From Symsagittifera roscoffensis (taxonomy: Eukaryota; Xenacoelomorpha; Acoela; Convolutidae): a DNA stretch of 64,000 nt. The notes beneath the pieces were generated by a model, which was not told the origin of the DNA, made no database searches, and saw only the letters and a program-made list of their open reading frames with translations. The position numbers and the translations under genes are program-made. Positions 21,153 through 32,689 of this stretch are shown piece after piece; position 1 is the stretch's first letter, and each line of letters opens with the position of its first letter. The stretch spans positions 52,705,858-52,769,857 of the forward strand of contig NC_087065.1 in assembly GCF_963678635.1 (NCBI RefSeq). Reading direction: 5' to 3'.

Positions 21153-22047
21153 GTGACTGAGGGCACTTCCAGCCTTTTCACCCACAACGTTCCCCCTTCC
21201 TTCACAATTACCCTGGTTTTATCGACATCAATGAACGTTTTTAAAGATAACACTCTGGTCAACTTTAAAAATCTCCTGAGTGAAGAAATAAATTTGCAAG
21301 GTGAATGGCGAGTAGCAGTTACAGAAATTACTTTCCCCACTCAGATAAACAACGTAACTGACAACATCATTGTGTACTACAAAAAAGATCGGGTTATAGC
21401 AAGCATGAAAGTTGAGAAAGACAAGATCTCCGGTCCTTACCTTGGAGAAACAGCGAAACTATCAAAAGGAGAGTATACGAGCATTGGACAAATACTGGAT
21501 GAGATTCGTCGAAAGGCAGAATTAGATAAATTGGATTAATAGATGTAATAGATTCAATAACCAAACATCTTTCATTATGGCTGCATTATTGGGAAGGTAT
21601 AACTTTTTCAAACGCGCAAATTCCTAGTTTACTTGGATTCAAAGGCGTCAGAGATGGAACTGGTTATCATATAGGTGACAAACAAGGAAGCTCGAAACAT
21701 AGCACATTCACTACCCAAGATCTTGTTGCTGACTATCCTGTTGATGTATGTGCCGGTATTCAGCTTATGTTTGTTTACCTGGACATAATTCATTGTCAAA
21801 TAGTAGGAGACACAAAAACACCCTTTTACGAGTCATTGATACAAATCGTCGAGTGAAAAACGGTTACGCATGTACAATTGAACCGAATCATCGTGAAGTG
21901 TTTAGTAAATTGGATTTCAAAAAACTTTTGGTCAACAATATTTCTATTATTTCTGTGAATTTGCGCACAGAAACTGGAGGACTTGTTCCTTTCGTTGGAT
22001 GGGAAAAAGTTGTTCTGACTTTGAAATTTCAAAAGTTTAGCAATTGA
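21153..22047 (+). pseudogene. Putative minor capsid (penton-like) protein
   Basis: Follows the integrase by a few bases. N-terminal part: SFTITLVLSTSMNVFKDNTL and GEWRVAVTEITFPTQINNVT. After frame changes near 21535 and 21770-21830 it continues GFKGVRDGTGYHIGDKQ, ADYPVDVCAGIQLMFVYLDI and ends SVNLRTETGGLVPFVGWEKV, VLTLKF. This protein type (N-terminal 'FxxxLxxxIxLxGxWEVAL', C-terminal 'GxLVPFxxGKVVxTLKFRK') recurs in Polintons and adintoviruses. A minor-capsid/penton role is the usual prediction and is inferred here, not shown. About 300 codons. Confidence 0.65.
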
Positions 22048-22052
22048 TCAAT

Positions 22053-22368
22053 ATGGATTCATATTACCACAACCAAGCAAAGCTACCATATTTCGCGGGG
22101 CATTATAGACAACGAGGCAGTGGCTTCGGTGCATTAGCCTTGGATTAGGAAGAGTGGCACTTCCATTGGCTCGAAAGTTTGTGATATCGAAGCAAAAAAG
22201 ATCGGAAAAGAACTACTTCTTCAGGCATCTCCAGAACTGATAGAAGTAGCAACAAAAAGAAAAAGCCCTAAGCAGGCACTTAAAAGCACGGTCAGAAAAA
22301 CCATCAAAAAGCAAGTAGGAGGAGGAAGTAGATCTCAAAAAAATCATCTAAAAAAAGAACAACGGTGA
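22053..22368 (+). pseudogene. Basic core-like protein (adenovirus pX/pVI-like)
   Basis: ATG at 22053 gives MDSYYHNQAKLPYFAGHYRQ then RGSGFGALAL. A small deletion at about 22138 shifts the frame; LGRVALPLARKFVI follows, then KELLLQASPELIEVATKRKS and KSTVRKTIKKQVGGG. The Tyr-rich start with a glycine/hydrophobic segment and a Lys/Arg-rich tail is typical of the small basic virion proteins of Polinton-like elements that condense DNA or disturb membranes. Role inferred from composition and position between the two capsid genes. Confidence 0.55.
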
Positions 22369-22489
22369 TGAAACAAAAAACAAGACGCGTCATTCCCAGA
22401 AAACGAACTGCACAGAGAAGTCGCTCCGGTTTCCTTACAAGGTTAAAAATGATTTATAATTTAATCCCGAGTTAAGCAACTCACAGCTC

Positions 22490-23773
22490 CCTAGACTTAT
22501 TTGAAAAACCGCCTTTACTTGTCACTTTTGAAAACGCATTCACCCAAAAACTTGGACCTTCCTACTCTCCCGATGGTCCTATGCTCGAGTTTGAAGTACT
22601 CGGCGACAGAAATAATTTGATCGATCTTCAACGCACTCGTATGGAAATAGTTGCACGAATTGTTCGAAACAATGGAACCGTGCTTAGAACACATGCTACA
22701 GAAGCGGCAACAGAGATACGCCGTTTTTTGTTAACAAACCTTTATCTTCATTATTTTCTGAGTGTACACTGTCGCTGAATGGTGAGAAAATATCAACTAC
22801 CAACGCTAATTTTGCCCATAAAAGGTTTATTGAGACCGAGTTTTCATACGGTAATGATGCCAAAAAACATGGTTAGCTTGTCAAGGTTATTATTACGAAG
22901 AAAACCCATCAGCTATTGACGGTAATGGAAGGAGAGCTGAGGATGTTACGGAGCGTAAAGGTCTCGTTGCGGCCTCGAACGAGCTGAAGCTATTTGGTAG
23001 AATTGCTTGCGACTTCTTATCGTGTGACAAGCACCTACTTAGCGGTGTGACAGTTATATTGTCTCTTAGACGTTCTCCTAACGATTTTGTTGTCATATCT
23101 GAAGATGCAGCTAAACACTACAAGGTTCAATAATCGAAGCTAATCTCTATGTCAGAAAGATGACTGTGACTGACTATGTTCTCTTATCAATAGAAAAAAC
23201 TTTGTTGAAGAACCCGGCAATTTGCAATTACATCGAAGTAGTACCAAAAATTTTTCTCGCAACTGCAGGAGTACAAAGCTGGCGACAAGAGGATGTTTTC
23301 GCAAAAGAACCTAATCGAAGAATGATAGTAGCAATGAGCATAAACGAAGCATATTTGGGTACTAAAAGGACAAATTCCATTACCAGAAGTTTCATTACCA
23401 GAAGTTTGGGTTGAATGAGATCATTGTGTACAGAAACAGCCTACCCATTGCCGGAACTCCTATCTCAACGTCAGACACTAAAAGAAATTATTACAATACG
23501 CTTGAGGCTCTTGATTTTGTTTTGAACACTAGTCATGGAATCAGTCTCGCTAATTATGATAATCATTATTTTATGGCTTTTGATCTCACATCAATTCAGG
23601 AGGCTTCACACGATTTCATTCATCCTGAATTGACCAATTGCACTATTTCTGTCGAACTCAAATTTGACGCAGGTCTCGCTAATAACGTCGAGTTATTATT
23701 TATGGGAGAGCGTGCATCTACAGTTTATGTGCGTTCAGATAGAAAAATTACCAAAAATAGTCTTATGACCTAA
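22490..23773 (+). pseudogene. Major-capsid-like protein (F54H12.2 type)
   Basis: Reading across three frames gives one protein of about 425 residues. The start is LFEKPPLLVTFENAFTQKLG, then DGPMLEFEVLGDRNNLIDLQ (the start signature of hexon-like Polinton proteins). The middle has SLNGEKISTTNANFAHK and FIETEFSYGNDAK. The later part reads IIEANLYVRKMTVTDYVLLS, FGLNEIIVYRNSLPIAGTP, and it ends TVYVRSDRKITKNSLM at 23773. Frame breaks lie near 22715, 22870, 23130 and 23395. I take it to be the double-jelly-roll major capsid protein; the alternative is another structural protein of the same element. No ATG remains at the expected start. Confidence 0.65.
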
Positions 23774-23780
23774 GCTAGAC

Positions 23781-24242
23781 ATGGATAATCTTCAAATAAA
23801 GGAACTTGTTAACCGTTGTAAACATTTGAAATATCGCTTTGGAGGTATTTTTCCGGCAGATTTTCTATGCTCTTCAGTACTGAAAAACTATAATACGTTC
23901 ATGATTATGAATGCGTCATCATCGGATCAACCTGGAACCCACTGGTTGCTTTTTGCTCAAGCTGGAGGACAGATAGTCTTTACAGATCTTCTAGGTAAAA
24001 GGTTATATGATTATCCTATCGTGTACAAGAATATGTGACGTACAATTCACGAGGGAAATCAACTACTGATGAAAAAACCAATACAATCAGCTGATTCAGT
24101 GTTATGCGGACTTTATTGTATTCATGTTGCTCATGTTATAATTACAAATAGATTTCCAATAGATTTCAAACTTAATGATCATGATTTGATAAGATTTGCG
24201 AAACATATGTTATTCTTAACTATTTTAATGATGTTTTTGTAA
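23781..24242 (+). pseudogene. Adenain-like cysteine protease
   Basis: Capsid-maturation protease of the adenovirus/Ulp1 fold. ATG at 23781. YRFGGIFPADF is followed by MIMNASSSDQPGTHWLLFA with the catalytic His at residue 54, then QIVFTDLLG with an Asp at residue 69. After an in-frame TGA at codon 86, the same frame continues KKPIQSADSVLCGLYCIHVA. Gln102 and Cys109 are seven residues apart, the spacing of the oxyanion Gln and catalytic Cys in adenain. The frame ends at TAA 24242, giving about 153 residues, a normal length. It is one nonsense change away from an open frame. Confidence 0.8.
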
Positions 24243-24470
24243 AATTTATAAGCTCATTTTTTAATTCATTCTTATCAACAACAGATTTTCTCTTTCTACA
24301 AGCTTAAGTGAACCGCAAAAAGTTTCATATCAAGTCCTTCAAAATATTAAGGCATGGCTATTTGGTTTAGCGGGCAATAGCTAACCCGGCGTTACGCTCC
24401 TCGGGAACGCCTCCCGCTTGTGTAGTAACATTTTTTTTTGATATACAAGAGAGCGAAAGAAAACCAAACT

Positions 24471-25100
24471 TTAAAAGTTGAATTTCTTCTCCATGATAAT
24501 TTTCAGAAACAAAGTGTTTGGACCAATTTCCATACAACCATACCCACCTAAAATTATGTAAATTATTCTAGAAAACTCAGCAGCATTTTCACCATTCAAA
24601 AAATTAGTAAAGCGTTCAATTGTTACGGTAGTAATCATGTCAGTTTGAGTTTGAACAGATTTAGTCTGCGAGCCAAAGCAAACTTGAGGCAATTGTCTGC
24701 GAACTGGAACACCACTAACATCTAGGTTGTTGAAGGAGTTATAATTCACAGCTATTTTCAGTTTTTCCATCAGAGGGCCAGACAATTCATAGTTGGAGCA
24801 ACCCAAAATTAAATATTTGAGTGTAGAGTGAACACAAGGGACAATGAAGGCTTCTGAAGTCAACTTGTTTAGTAAATCGGTAGACTCTTTTGCGAATTCG
24901 ACCAGCACTTGATAATGATTTTTGTTGTCAATTGAATGATTGAAATTATATAGTTTATTCGAATGGGAGGATACCGCAAAATTTGCTTTTGAAGCGAAGC
25001 CTGAGAAGTTGGGTTCATTATTCAGGACAAAAATTTTTTAATTTTTACGGAACTGTTTGAAATAATTAGGGATTGCTCATACATTGCTTCAACCATTGCT
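24471..25100 (-). pseudogene. ORF A of the TIR element, copy 1
   Basis: Minus-strand homologue of the intact 36484-37110 frame. The last 145 codons are open; upstream, a stop and lost bases near 25040-25070 break the link to the ATG. Family unknown. See the copy 2 entry for description. Confidence 0.55.
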
Positions 25101-25127
25101 TTGAAGTTTCAATAGAATAACGAGTTA

Positions 25128-25490
25128 ATAATGATACACAACGCGACAGTTATCATCGTTTTCACTTTCGCATTCCTTTTCAGAGCATGAAGATTTTTTA
25201 GATTTGTTTCGCTTTTTTCGAAGTTTTTCAGTCGCGTCGCAATTTTTTGCTTTCGTCCATTTTTTGATTTTTGTATAATTGTCCGCCAAGGACTAGAAAT
25301 CACCAGTTGACAAAGTTATTCCTTGTCGATACTTGAAAGCTCCCTCTTCGTCTTTTTTGTAAAATTTGATAGTTATGTAAGTACCGGTCTGTGCGAATGT
25401 TTTTGCACCGACTCTAACTAAACGTTTATCATTCAAAGATATATCTCTAAAATCATCAAAATAGTCAACATCCGTTTCAAGAGAAGCGTA
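25128..25490 (-). pseudogene. PC4-like ORF of the TIR element, copy 1
   Basis: Homologue of 37148-37450. A GAG to TAG change near 25300 (in GDFESLAD) truncates it. The basic tail and the Lys-Ser-Ser-Cys-rich end are kept. Confidence 0.5.
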
Positions 25491-26119
25491 TATTATAAAT
25501 GAATAACAACCAACTGGTTTTTAGTGTGGAACGTTGAAGAATGACTGATCACAGTATACGAGACAGATCATGCGCTCCCAAAGTAAAAGTTTAGGTGATA
25601 ACTTTTACGAGCACCATAAGCAATATTGATAAAACTTAATCACCAAGGATATAGTTTCCTTAACGATAACTTACTTTTTATATGGGTATTTAGTTACTTT
25701 TTCCCCCCGCTATACTCAAAAAATCTTCTAGTGTTTTTTATTGTGACGGTTAATTTAATGACTGCTATGAATCATGGTAAAGAATTTCTAACAGCATGAC
25801 AAAGAATGTCTGGCAAACTATCATGAAAACTTGATTTTGAGTGCTTTCGCCTGTAGCCACTATAATAAAGCTATCACATAAATCTAAAAAATCGGGTTTT
25901 CACATTCATTCCTAACATGACATCAGGCATCATGCGTAAAAGAATGAATAAATTTTGATAGCCTCGCCTAAAAAATTATTAACTTTGACCTAATTGAACC
26001 ATGCCACTTCTTTCCTGATCTCATTCATATTAATAAACTTTTCATACTTTTCATTCTCTCAATTTCATTTCGGTTTTTCAGTCATTTTATTTTAACAAAA
26101 CTTGAAACATCTTCAAGTC

Positions 26120-26756
26120 ATGACTAGTCCTTTACAAATGATCTCAGTGTCTGATCGAGAAAGAACAATTATCTACCAAACATACACGAAAGAGTCGATT
26201 GCAGTCATCCATCAACAGAAAGAGAGAGTCTCTCCGTCTACAGCAAGTCCGTTCAATGACTTGGCTCCCCGAAAAAACGACGGGAATCAAAACGAGGAAT
26301 GGACTACAAAAAGTCATATCATGCTACCGAACTACCTTCTTGATCACATCGATCTACTTCGACAGAATCGAAAACGAATGTACGAGAGTTGCACTATTCA
26401 CTAGAGCTATTCGGCATTAGAAGAGACGGAGATAAACGACACAACCTCGCTCGAGCAGTCTCCAAGAAAAATTCTCTTCGCGTATGACTGCGAGTCAATG
26501 TCGTTGAATGAAAATCAGGAGGGATGTAGTCGTGATTATGCAGAGCGCGAAGCGTACTGGGATATTCCGACAGCAATGTCCCCCAAGTAGTTTGTTAGGG
26601 GAGCAGTTTCAGCTCCAGAACACTCGACTTCCTATTCGGATGCTCGGGTTTCGTCGAGTACGGAGACAATTGATCTAGTGACCCCAGATCTCATTCAAGG
26701 CACCCCTCCAAATACAGCTTGCTATGCGCCAAAAAAGAGAAAACTACAGTTTTGAG
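26120..26756 (+). pseudogene. ORF C (nuclear-signal protein), copy 1
   Basis: Homologue of 38134-38778 with three in-frame stops: a TAG at 26402 shared with copy 2, and a TAG at 26588 and TGA at 26753 that are private to this copy. The PKKRK nuclear-signal-like block is still encoded. Confidence 0.5.
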
Positions 26757-27938
26757 AGTTCTAATTATTTAAACAAAAAACTTTCTTTTGTTTCAAATAT
26801 TATTCCAAGGTTTTATATTTTCATTTTTGTTTGATTTGAGTTTTAAGCAGTTTTACCATTAGTGTGATTACTGTGTGTATATTTTTTGTCTCGGTTTTTA
26901 TTTTGCTTAATAGATCAATTAAATTTTGCCCCGTAAAATTTAATTGATCTTTTAATTAAAATTTGAAAAAAAAATCATACATATCAATCATTAATTTAAA
27001 AAAATCATTAATTAAAATTAAAAAAAAATCATACATCGAGAATAATTTTTCGCTAAAATTGTTGTTTGAGAAAGAATGAGAGAGAGGGAGAGAGAGAGAT
27101 AAATACACTTGCTCAGTAGTGAACCCCATTTGCATTATCTTTTTCAGGATATTGTTTTTTTTTTCAAAAGAAAGATAAATATGGAAGGGTCTAACATTAT
27201 CTTGTTGGTAGTCCAACCATATTTAATTGGCTTTTTTATCAAACACTCTCTGTTCTCTCTCTCTCTCTCTCATCATACTTTGTGCCCGGTGGGGCTAACC
27301 AGGTCTTACGCAGAGTAACACAGAGTGTTTTAAGCCATAATTCTGCTTTATATTACATTTATATACATAATTTGGGTGTAAAACTGACAATTTTTTGGTA
27401 AAAATGTGGAAAAATGAAAACTTATGATTTTTTTCGAAAAATGAACATGACCCTTAAGCTTGCTCAGAAATTCATGGCGAATTGATTGAGGGTAGTTTCA
27501 ATGGATTTGGAGAGAAAACAATTTTTTCCCAATTTTTTTTAAATATTTACACAAAAATCAGATTTTCTCGAAAAATCACAACTTTTTAAGCGTCTACTCT
27601 CATTGATTGGGCTATAATTGTTTTTTAATTTCTACGCTTGTCCTAATAACGTATCAGATAGCTCCTAAAAATTTCAAACCACATTCACTTGAATTTAACA
27701 TGAGAACGAATAATTCAAGCTAAAAATGAAGGAAAAAAAGTTGAAAAATTATGTTTTTTAGGTTTCGAACACGACCAGTAAAACTGTGCTCGAGATCCCA
27801 TAAAACTTACTGGTTTTTTTGTTGTAAGATTCAAAATTCATTTTTTAAAATATTTTTTTTCCTTTTTTCACAACATAATAAGTTTGAGGTTTTCCTTCAT
27901 TTTGAAGAAAAAAAAAATTTTCACTTGAATTTACAGAA
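26757..27938. other. AT-rich non-coding right part of TIR element 1
   Basis: No gene. It contains an inverted AATTAAAATTT-rich block near 26930-27030, a GAGAGA run near 27075-27100 and a CTCTCT run near 27250-27275 that can pair with it. Near-identical sequence is in copy 2. Confidence 0.6.
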
Positions 27939-29183
27939 CGGGAGGCGTTCCCGAGGAGCGTAGCGACGAGCAACGCCGGGTTAGCTTTTGCCCCAAACAA
28001 GTTTTTCCCCCTAAGACGGCGAAGTATAACTCTCGTTAATGGCTTCTACTTGCCCTTACCCGCAAAGTTTTTAGTCCTAGTCACTTCTCGCTTTTGCTTT
28101 TTAATAACCAGTTTTACTTCAATCTTGAAATATTCCTGAATTACTTCAGTAACTTCATCAAATAATGCCGAATTCTACTTCTATCGCGACACTTGTTCCT
28201 TGCCAGCAGCGCGGAAAAATACTGAGCTCTAAAAGGAACTTGAGAAGACATGAGCAAAAAGTTCACAAGATCCTTCCTCCCCCTCCTCCTCAAACTATTT
28301 GCGATGAGTGTCTCGAATCATTCGAGAGTTTGTCGGAAGCCCGAGAGCACGTCGATCTGGTACATGGCATGACTTCCAATAGTCATTGTATCTATTGCCA
28401 TACAATGTTTCTCACCGCGGAAAGCTATGGACAACACTTGCTGAAGCAGCACGCATTGACAGTTTTGGACAACATTGAGACGACGTCTTCCGCTGCCCCA
28501 ACGGAAAGCGCGTTCAGAGGCAAATTGCGTCGATACGATCTCAAAGTTGTTGAAAAAGAAATGGATTTGCTTCAAGTCATGATGCAAAACAAGGAGGAAA
28601 TAGATGCTCTCATAATGGAAAGGGTCAAAGAGGGTCCGAACAAGGTGCAATTCCGCGTGGAAGTGGGAATGATCAAAATTCCCACTGTGCAAGACGGGGA
28701 CAGTGGAAACTTCGAAAGGACCATGCTGTTTCTGAGCACTAAGACAGTGACAGTGTACTTCGAGGGAATAGCTGGTGATCAATTCTTGGAACTGATTGAA
28801 CATATGGTCAACCAAGTCAATTCGTCCTCTTCTCATGGTAGCGGATGGATTATTGACAGAATAGAAAAATTGCAAAGCAGTTTCGCGGCCTTCTCACCAA
28901 TAAGAGCAGGATCCTACCTCGAGCTACTTGATGCACTCAGCGCAGCATCTACTCTGCTCACAAATATCATTACTAAAGATGATGACCGTTGCTTTCTCTA
29001 CTGCTTTGTTGCCGCATATCACAATGTGAATGAACCGGCCCTCTGTCCCACATCTAGACGGTGGCTGGAGAATCTCGACAAAGAAGGAATTGTGAAAATC
29101 AATGGGGAATACGAAATGCCAATGGGTCTGATGGATATGGACAGACTTGAAAAGTTGAACAATTGTCAAATCAACGTCTTCCG

Positions 29184-29304
29184 GTAAGCAAATTCTAATT
29201 GCCTTCTAAAATTCTTAAAATTCCTTCATTAATGTTCTTCACTTATTCAAACACCTTTTATATTTCATTCCAAACCTAGGTATAAAAATTATTTTTCTGT
29301 TCAG
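29184..29304 (+). other. Candidate intron in PolB copy 1
   Basis: Exon 1 ends CTTCCG followed by a consensus donor GTAAGC at 29184. A T-rich tract leads to the acceptor TTTTCTGTTCAG ending at 29304. Removing the 121 bases restores the reading frame across NVFR and NNDGKLLPIRVS, which is continuous in related polymerases. Copy 2 keeps the donor (41777) but has lost the acceptor in a deletion of about 20 bases. Confidence 0.75.
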
Positions 29305-31849
29305 GAACAACGATGGCAAATTGTTGCCCATAAGAGTATCGAGCAGATTCACTACTAGCCTGATTGTGGACTTGTTGCTGCTGACAGATGGATCAAAATA
29401 TCACTAAGTGTTGATAAGTGATCTCCAGAAACTGGTCGAGTACGTGCGGCACAAAGTGCACCGATTTCAATCTGAGATTTGCCGCAAATGCTTCCACACA
29501 TGCGCTTCATTCGAAACTCTGAGAAGACATCAAGAACTGTGCTACCAAGACGAAGATGTCGTCATAACAATGCCCAAGCCGGGAAAAGATGACCACAAGT
29601 TCAAAAACTTAACAGCTCGTTAGTACGTACCCAGAGTAATCTACTTTGATTTGGAGTCACTGCTCTTACCAGTATACGGACCGCAACCTGATCCGCGAAA
29701 ATCTAGTACGCAAACAATTGAAATCCATCAACCGTGCGGCTACGCGTTAGCAGTAATCGAATTTGGAAAAAAGACCATTTAAAGTTTGAGCTGAAAAGAG
29801 GACCGAATGTGATGGAAGAGCTAATTAGCTCCCTTGAATCGTTAGCGAGACAAATTTACGTAGAAAAAAGGAAATATTAAACTTTCACTGAAATAACGGA
29901 CCAGGAACGGGAAGATGCTACAATTTGTTGGATATGCGAGAACGATTTTTCCGATAATGATCAAGTGGTACTTGATCATTGCCATTACACCAACAAGTTC
30001 CTGGGCTGGGCACACAATAGTGTAACGTTAATAGAAAAGCAACAAATTACATTTCAGTGTTGGCTCATAATTGGTCAAATTATGATTTACAATTTATAAT
30101 CAAAGCGCTGGCAAAAAACGATTCGGAAAACACTTTTCCGTAATACCCGCATCTGAAGAAAAATATATATCCTTGAAAATCTCAGTATATATAAAAACGT
30201 ACACGGACAAAAACGGAAAAATCAAAAAACTCTACGAAAATCTGAGATTCATTGATTCGTATAGGTTCATGCTAGCATCGTTGGCAAAACTTGTCAATAA
30301 TTTGCCCAACGAAAAGTTTTTTCTGCTGGACAACTATTTTGAAAAAGTCGGCCACTCACCTGAAAAAGTCAGTATGTTGAAACAGAAAGGGCATTACCCC
30401 TACTCATACTTGAACTCATTCAAAAAGTTCCGAGAAACTCGCCTTCCCCCACGAGCAATGTGGAAAAATAGTCTAACAGGAGGGGATGTGAGTGTTTCAA
30501 GAAGCGAGTACAATCATGCCCTTAAAGTTTTCATCGAACTGAAGTGTGGCTCACTTGGTGATTACCACGACTTGTACTTGACTACAGATGTGCTATTGCT
30601 TGCTTCCGTTTTCAAAGTTTTTCGTGAAGTTTGCTATCAAATATACGGGCTGGATTGCGCCTGTTACTTCACGGCAAGTAACCTTTCCGGGGACGCCTTT
30701 CTAAAAGTTTATAAGTCCGAACTGAAACTCTTAACGGACCGTGAACATCTGGACCTTGTGCAGCGAATGATACGAGGAGGCATGTCGTCGGTTTACGCGC
30801 GCCGATTTTACAAAGCAAACAATAAATACCTCGACAATTTTTTGCCCTCAGAACTATCAAGCTACGTCCTCAATTTTGATGCAAACAATTTGTACGGGGG
30901 GATAATGAAACACTGCTTTTTGCCATTAAACAATTTTTCAATAGTTGAAAAAATTCTGGCAGACATACTGCTCACCAGCGAAACCTCAGAGTGGTGTTAA
31001 ATAGTTGAAGTCAATTTAACCATACCCGAAGAGCTTCATGACTTCTTTGCTGATTACCCCCTTGCCCCCTCTCGTGAAGTAGTGGTCATCGGTGCAATGA
31101 GCAACGAGCAAGTTGACATGTTGGGAAAATTGGGAATCACCACACTGCCAAAAGTGCCAAAGCTTCTACAGACCTTGCATCCTAAAGAAAGTTATGTTTT
31201 GCACTACCTTACCCTAAAATTGTAACACGAGCTGGGGATGAAAATAACTCACCTCGGAAAAGTTCTTCAGCTCCGCCAAAGTCACTGGATGGCACCCTTT
31301 GTCGACCTCAACCCGCGCCTACAAAAAGCCGCAGTAAATAAATTCCAGGAGAACTTCTACAAGCTAATTGTTAATTCAGCTTTCGGTAAGACAATGGAGT
31401 CTAAGTTAGGAAGAAAGAAGATGGAGATTGTAAGGAATGAGAGAGAACTTTTACAGAAAACAGCTCTGAGCCCAATGAAAAGCTTTCAAATCATTGACGA
31501 TCAATTAGCCACAATCAGCTTTTCAGTAACAAAAATATTGTGGGACAAACCTATGATAGTTGGTGCGACCATCCTAGACCTCGCCTGAAACTGAAACCAA
31601 ATCTAAACTTCGAACTCCTTTACTCCGACACGGATAGCTTTATTTATGCCATAAAAACTGATGACGTTTACCTAGACTTGAAAAAAATAAAAGCTGATTT
31701 CGACTTTTCAAATTACGATGAGGACCATTTCTTGTTCGAGGATACAAACAAGAAAGTTGTGCTGAAGTTCAAAGACGAGACTGATGGGAAGCCGATCAGA
31801 GAATTCATCGCCCTAAAACCGAAACTATATTCGGTCGTCCTTAGTTGTA

Positions 31850-32175
31850 AATAAAATTTAAGCCACCCTTCCAACCCCGTTCCTACTTTTTACAGAACAA
31901 AATTACCACCACCAACCTCCCTACCCCCCTTAATTTGTTGCATTAAACTATGGGCATTTAGCTGATTTAGGCAACATTATACAATGTTTTCTAGGCGTTG
32001 ATTTATCTGACAACATATTCCCTCTCTTTTCCTCTTTTTTAATCATAATTTAGAGTCTTCTGCTCTTTTTTGGTAAAATGAATCAAATTTTGTTCGGTAT
32101 AAATTGAGTTGCTGTAGTGAAATGAAACTATCCCCTGCGTTGTAGAAAAGAATAATAATTTAGCTTCTGTTTAGA
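31850..32175 (+). other. Non-coding interruption in PolB copy 1, possibly a second intron
   Basis: Between KPKLYSVVLS and LSAKGIKWSA, which are adjacent in related polymerases, lie about 320 AT-rich bases with stops in all frames. A GTAAAT donor-like site is at about 31848 and a TTCTGTTTAG acceptor-like end at about 32174. A direct join leaves an awkward codon, so the exact boundaries are uncertain. Confidence 0.45.
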
Positions 32176-32689
32176 AGGCACTCAAAAATTGAGTGCCAAA
32201 GGAATAAAATGGAGTGCACAGAGAGAACCGGTCCACCAAACCTTCAGGGACACATTTTTCACTGGAAAAACAATGAGAGTGTACAACTATAAAGGTCGAA
32301 AGGTCAAACCAAAATGACAGTGAAACAAAACAAACTTGCATTATCACCATTCGACTCAAAACGTTTTCTACTTTTCGATGGAACTTTGACAGTGCCCTTT
32401 GGCCATAAAGCCGCCGACGAAAATGCTTTTCTGGAAGACATTTACATGGACACCGAGTGGGCCAACCCATACAATGAAACTGACAACAGTTCTCCCGATT
32501 TTCAAAATCCGGATTGGGGATTTTTACAGCGGCCCTACTCAGAAGCAGAGCTGCAAGAAGAAGAAGCTTCTAGTAGCCGAGCCCGCGAACGTCCCCCTAT
32601 AAATAACCCATTTATTTTATCTAAAGCTTCAGAAGAACGACCATCTTTAAAAAAGCATTACGAAAACCAAAACAATAAACATTAAAATC

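Larger units (their letters stand above)
17548..21424 (+). repeat. 1.94 kb tandem duplication, overlapping the first
   Basis: Bases 17548-19486 recur at 19487-21424 with an exact offset of 1939. At 19487 the minor-capsid frame (KVEKDK) jumps back into the KEQP gene (NAQLS), then proceeds again through integrase to an intact continuation (KVEKDKISGPY) at 21424. Shared sequence at the joint is only about ACAA/AAAA. It formed after the 3.59 kb event, because it carries mutations specific to the second unit. Confidence 0.9.
24317..27994. mobile_element. 3.7 kb TIR element with PC4-like ORF, copy 1
   Basis: The left inverted repeat is at about 24317-24417 (GGGCAATAGCTAACCCGGCG, then CTCCTCGGGAACGCCTCCCG). 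The right one is at 27939-27994 (CGGGAGGCGTTCCCGAGGAG to CCGGGTTAGCTTTTGCCCC). It lies between the protease and PolB of the Polinton. Contents: ORF A and a PC4-like ORF on the minus strand, ORF C on plus, then about 1.2 kb of AT-rich non-coding DNA. The outer half of the right repeat, and about 600 bases beyond it that copy 2 keeps, are deleted here. No transposase, integrase or polymerase is visible inside. Confidence 0.75.
28165..32685 (+). pseudogene. Protein-primed family B DNA polymerase with zinc fingers, copy 1
   Basis: Replication polymerase of the Polinton. Exon 1 (28165-29183, 340 codons, intact) has C2H2 fingers (CDECLESFESLSEAREHVDL plus His, and CIYCHTMFLTAESYGQHLLK plus QH). After a 121-base intron comes another finger (CRKCFHTCASFETLRRHQEL) and Exo I (YFDLESLLLP, 29643). 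A CWICEN...LDHCHY segment near 29930-30000 resembles an endonuclease VII/HNH zinc unit. Exo II-like HNWSNYDLQFIIKA lies near 30065. Polymerase motif A DANNLYGG is near 30878, motif B-like VNSAFGKTMESK near 31370, motif C YSDTDSF at 31621. The C-terminal part (32175-32685) reads LSAKGIKWSA and ends in a basic tail. Stops at 29404, 29621, 29780 and 30998 plus frameshifts inactivate it. Confidence 0.85.

Noticed and set aside
27060-27280. GAGAGA and CTCTCT runs that could look like a CRISPR-like or array structure
   Set aside because: They are simple dinucleotide runs that can pair; there are no spacers, and the DNA is eukaryotic.
28318-28875. 185-codon minus-strand frame opposite the PolB finger region
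   Set aside because: Antisense shadow of the well-supported PolB exon 1; no domain.
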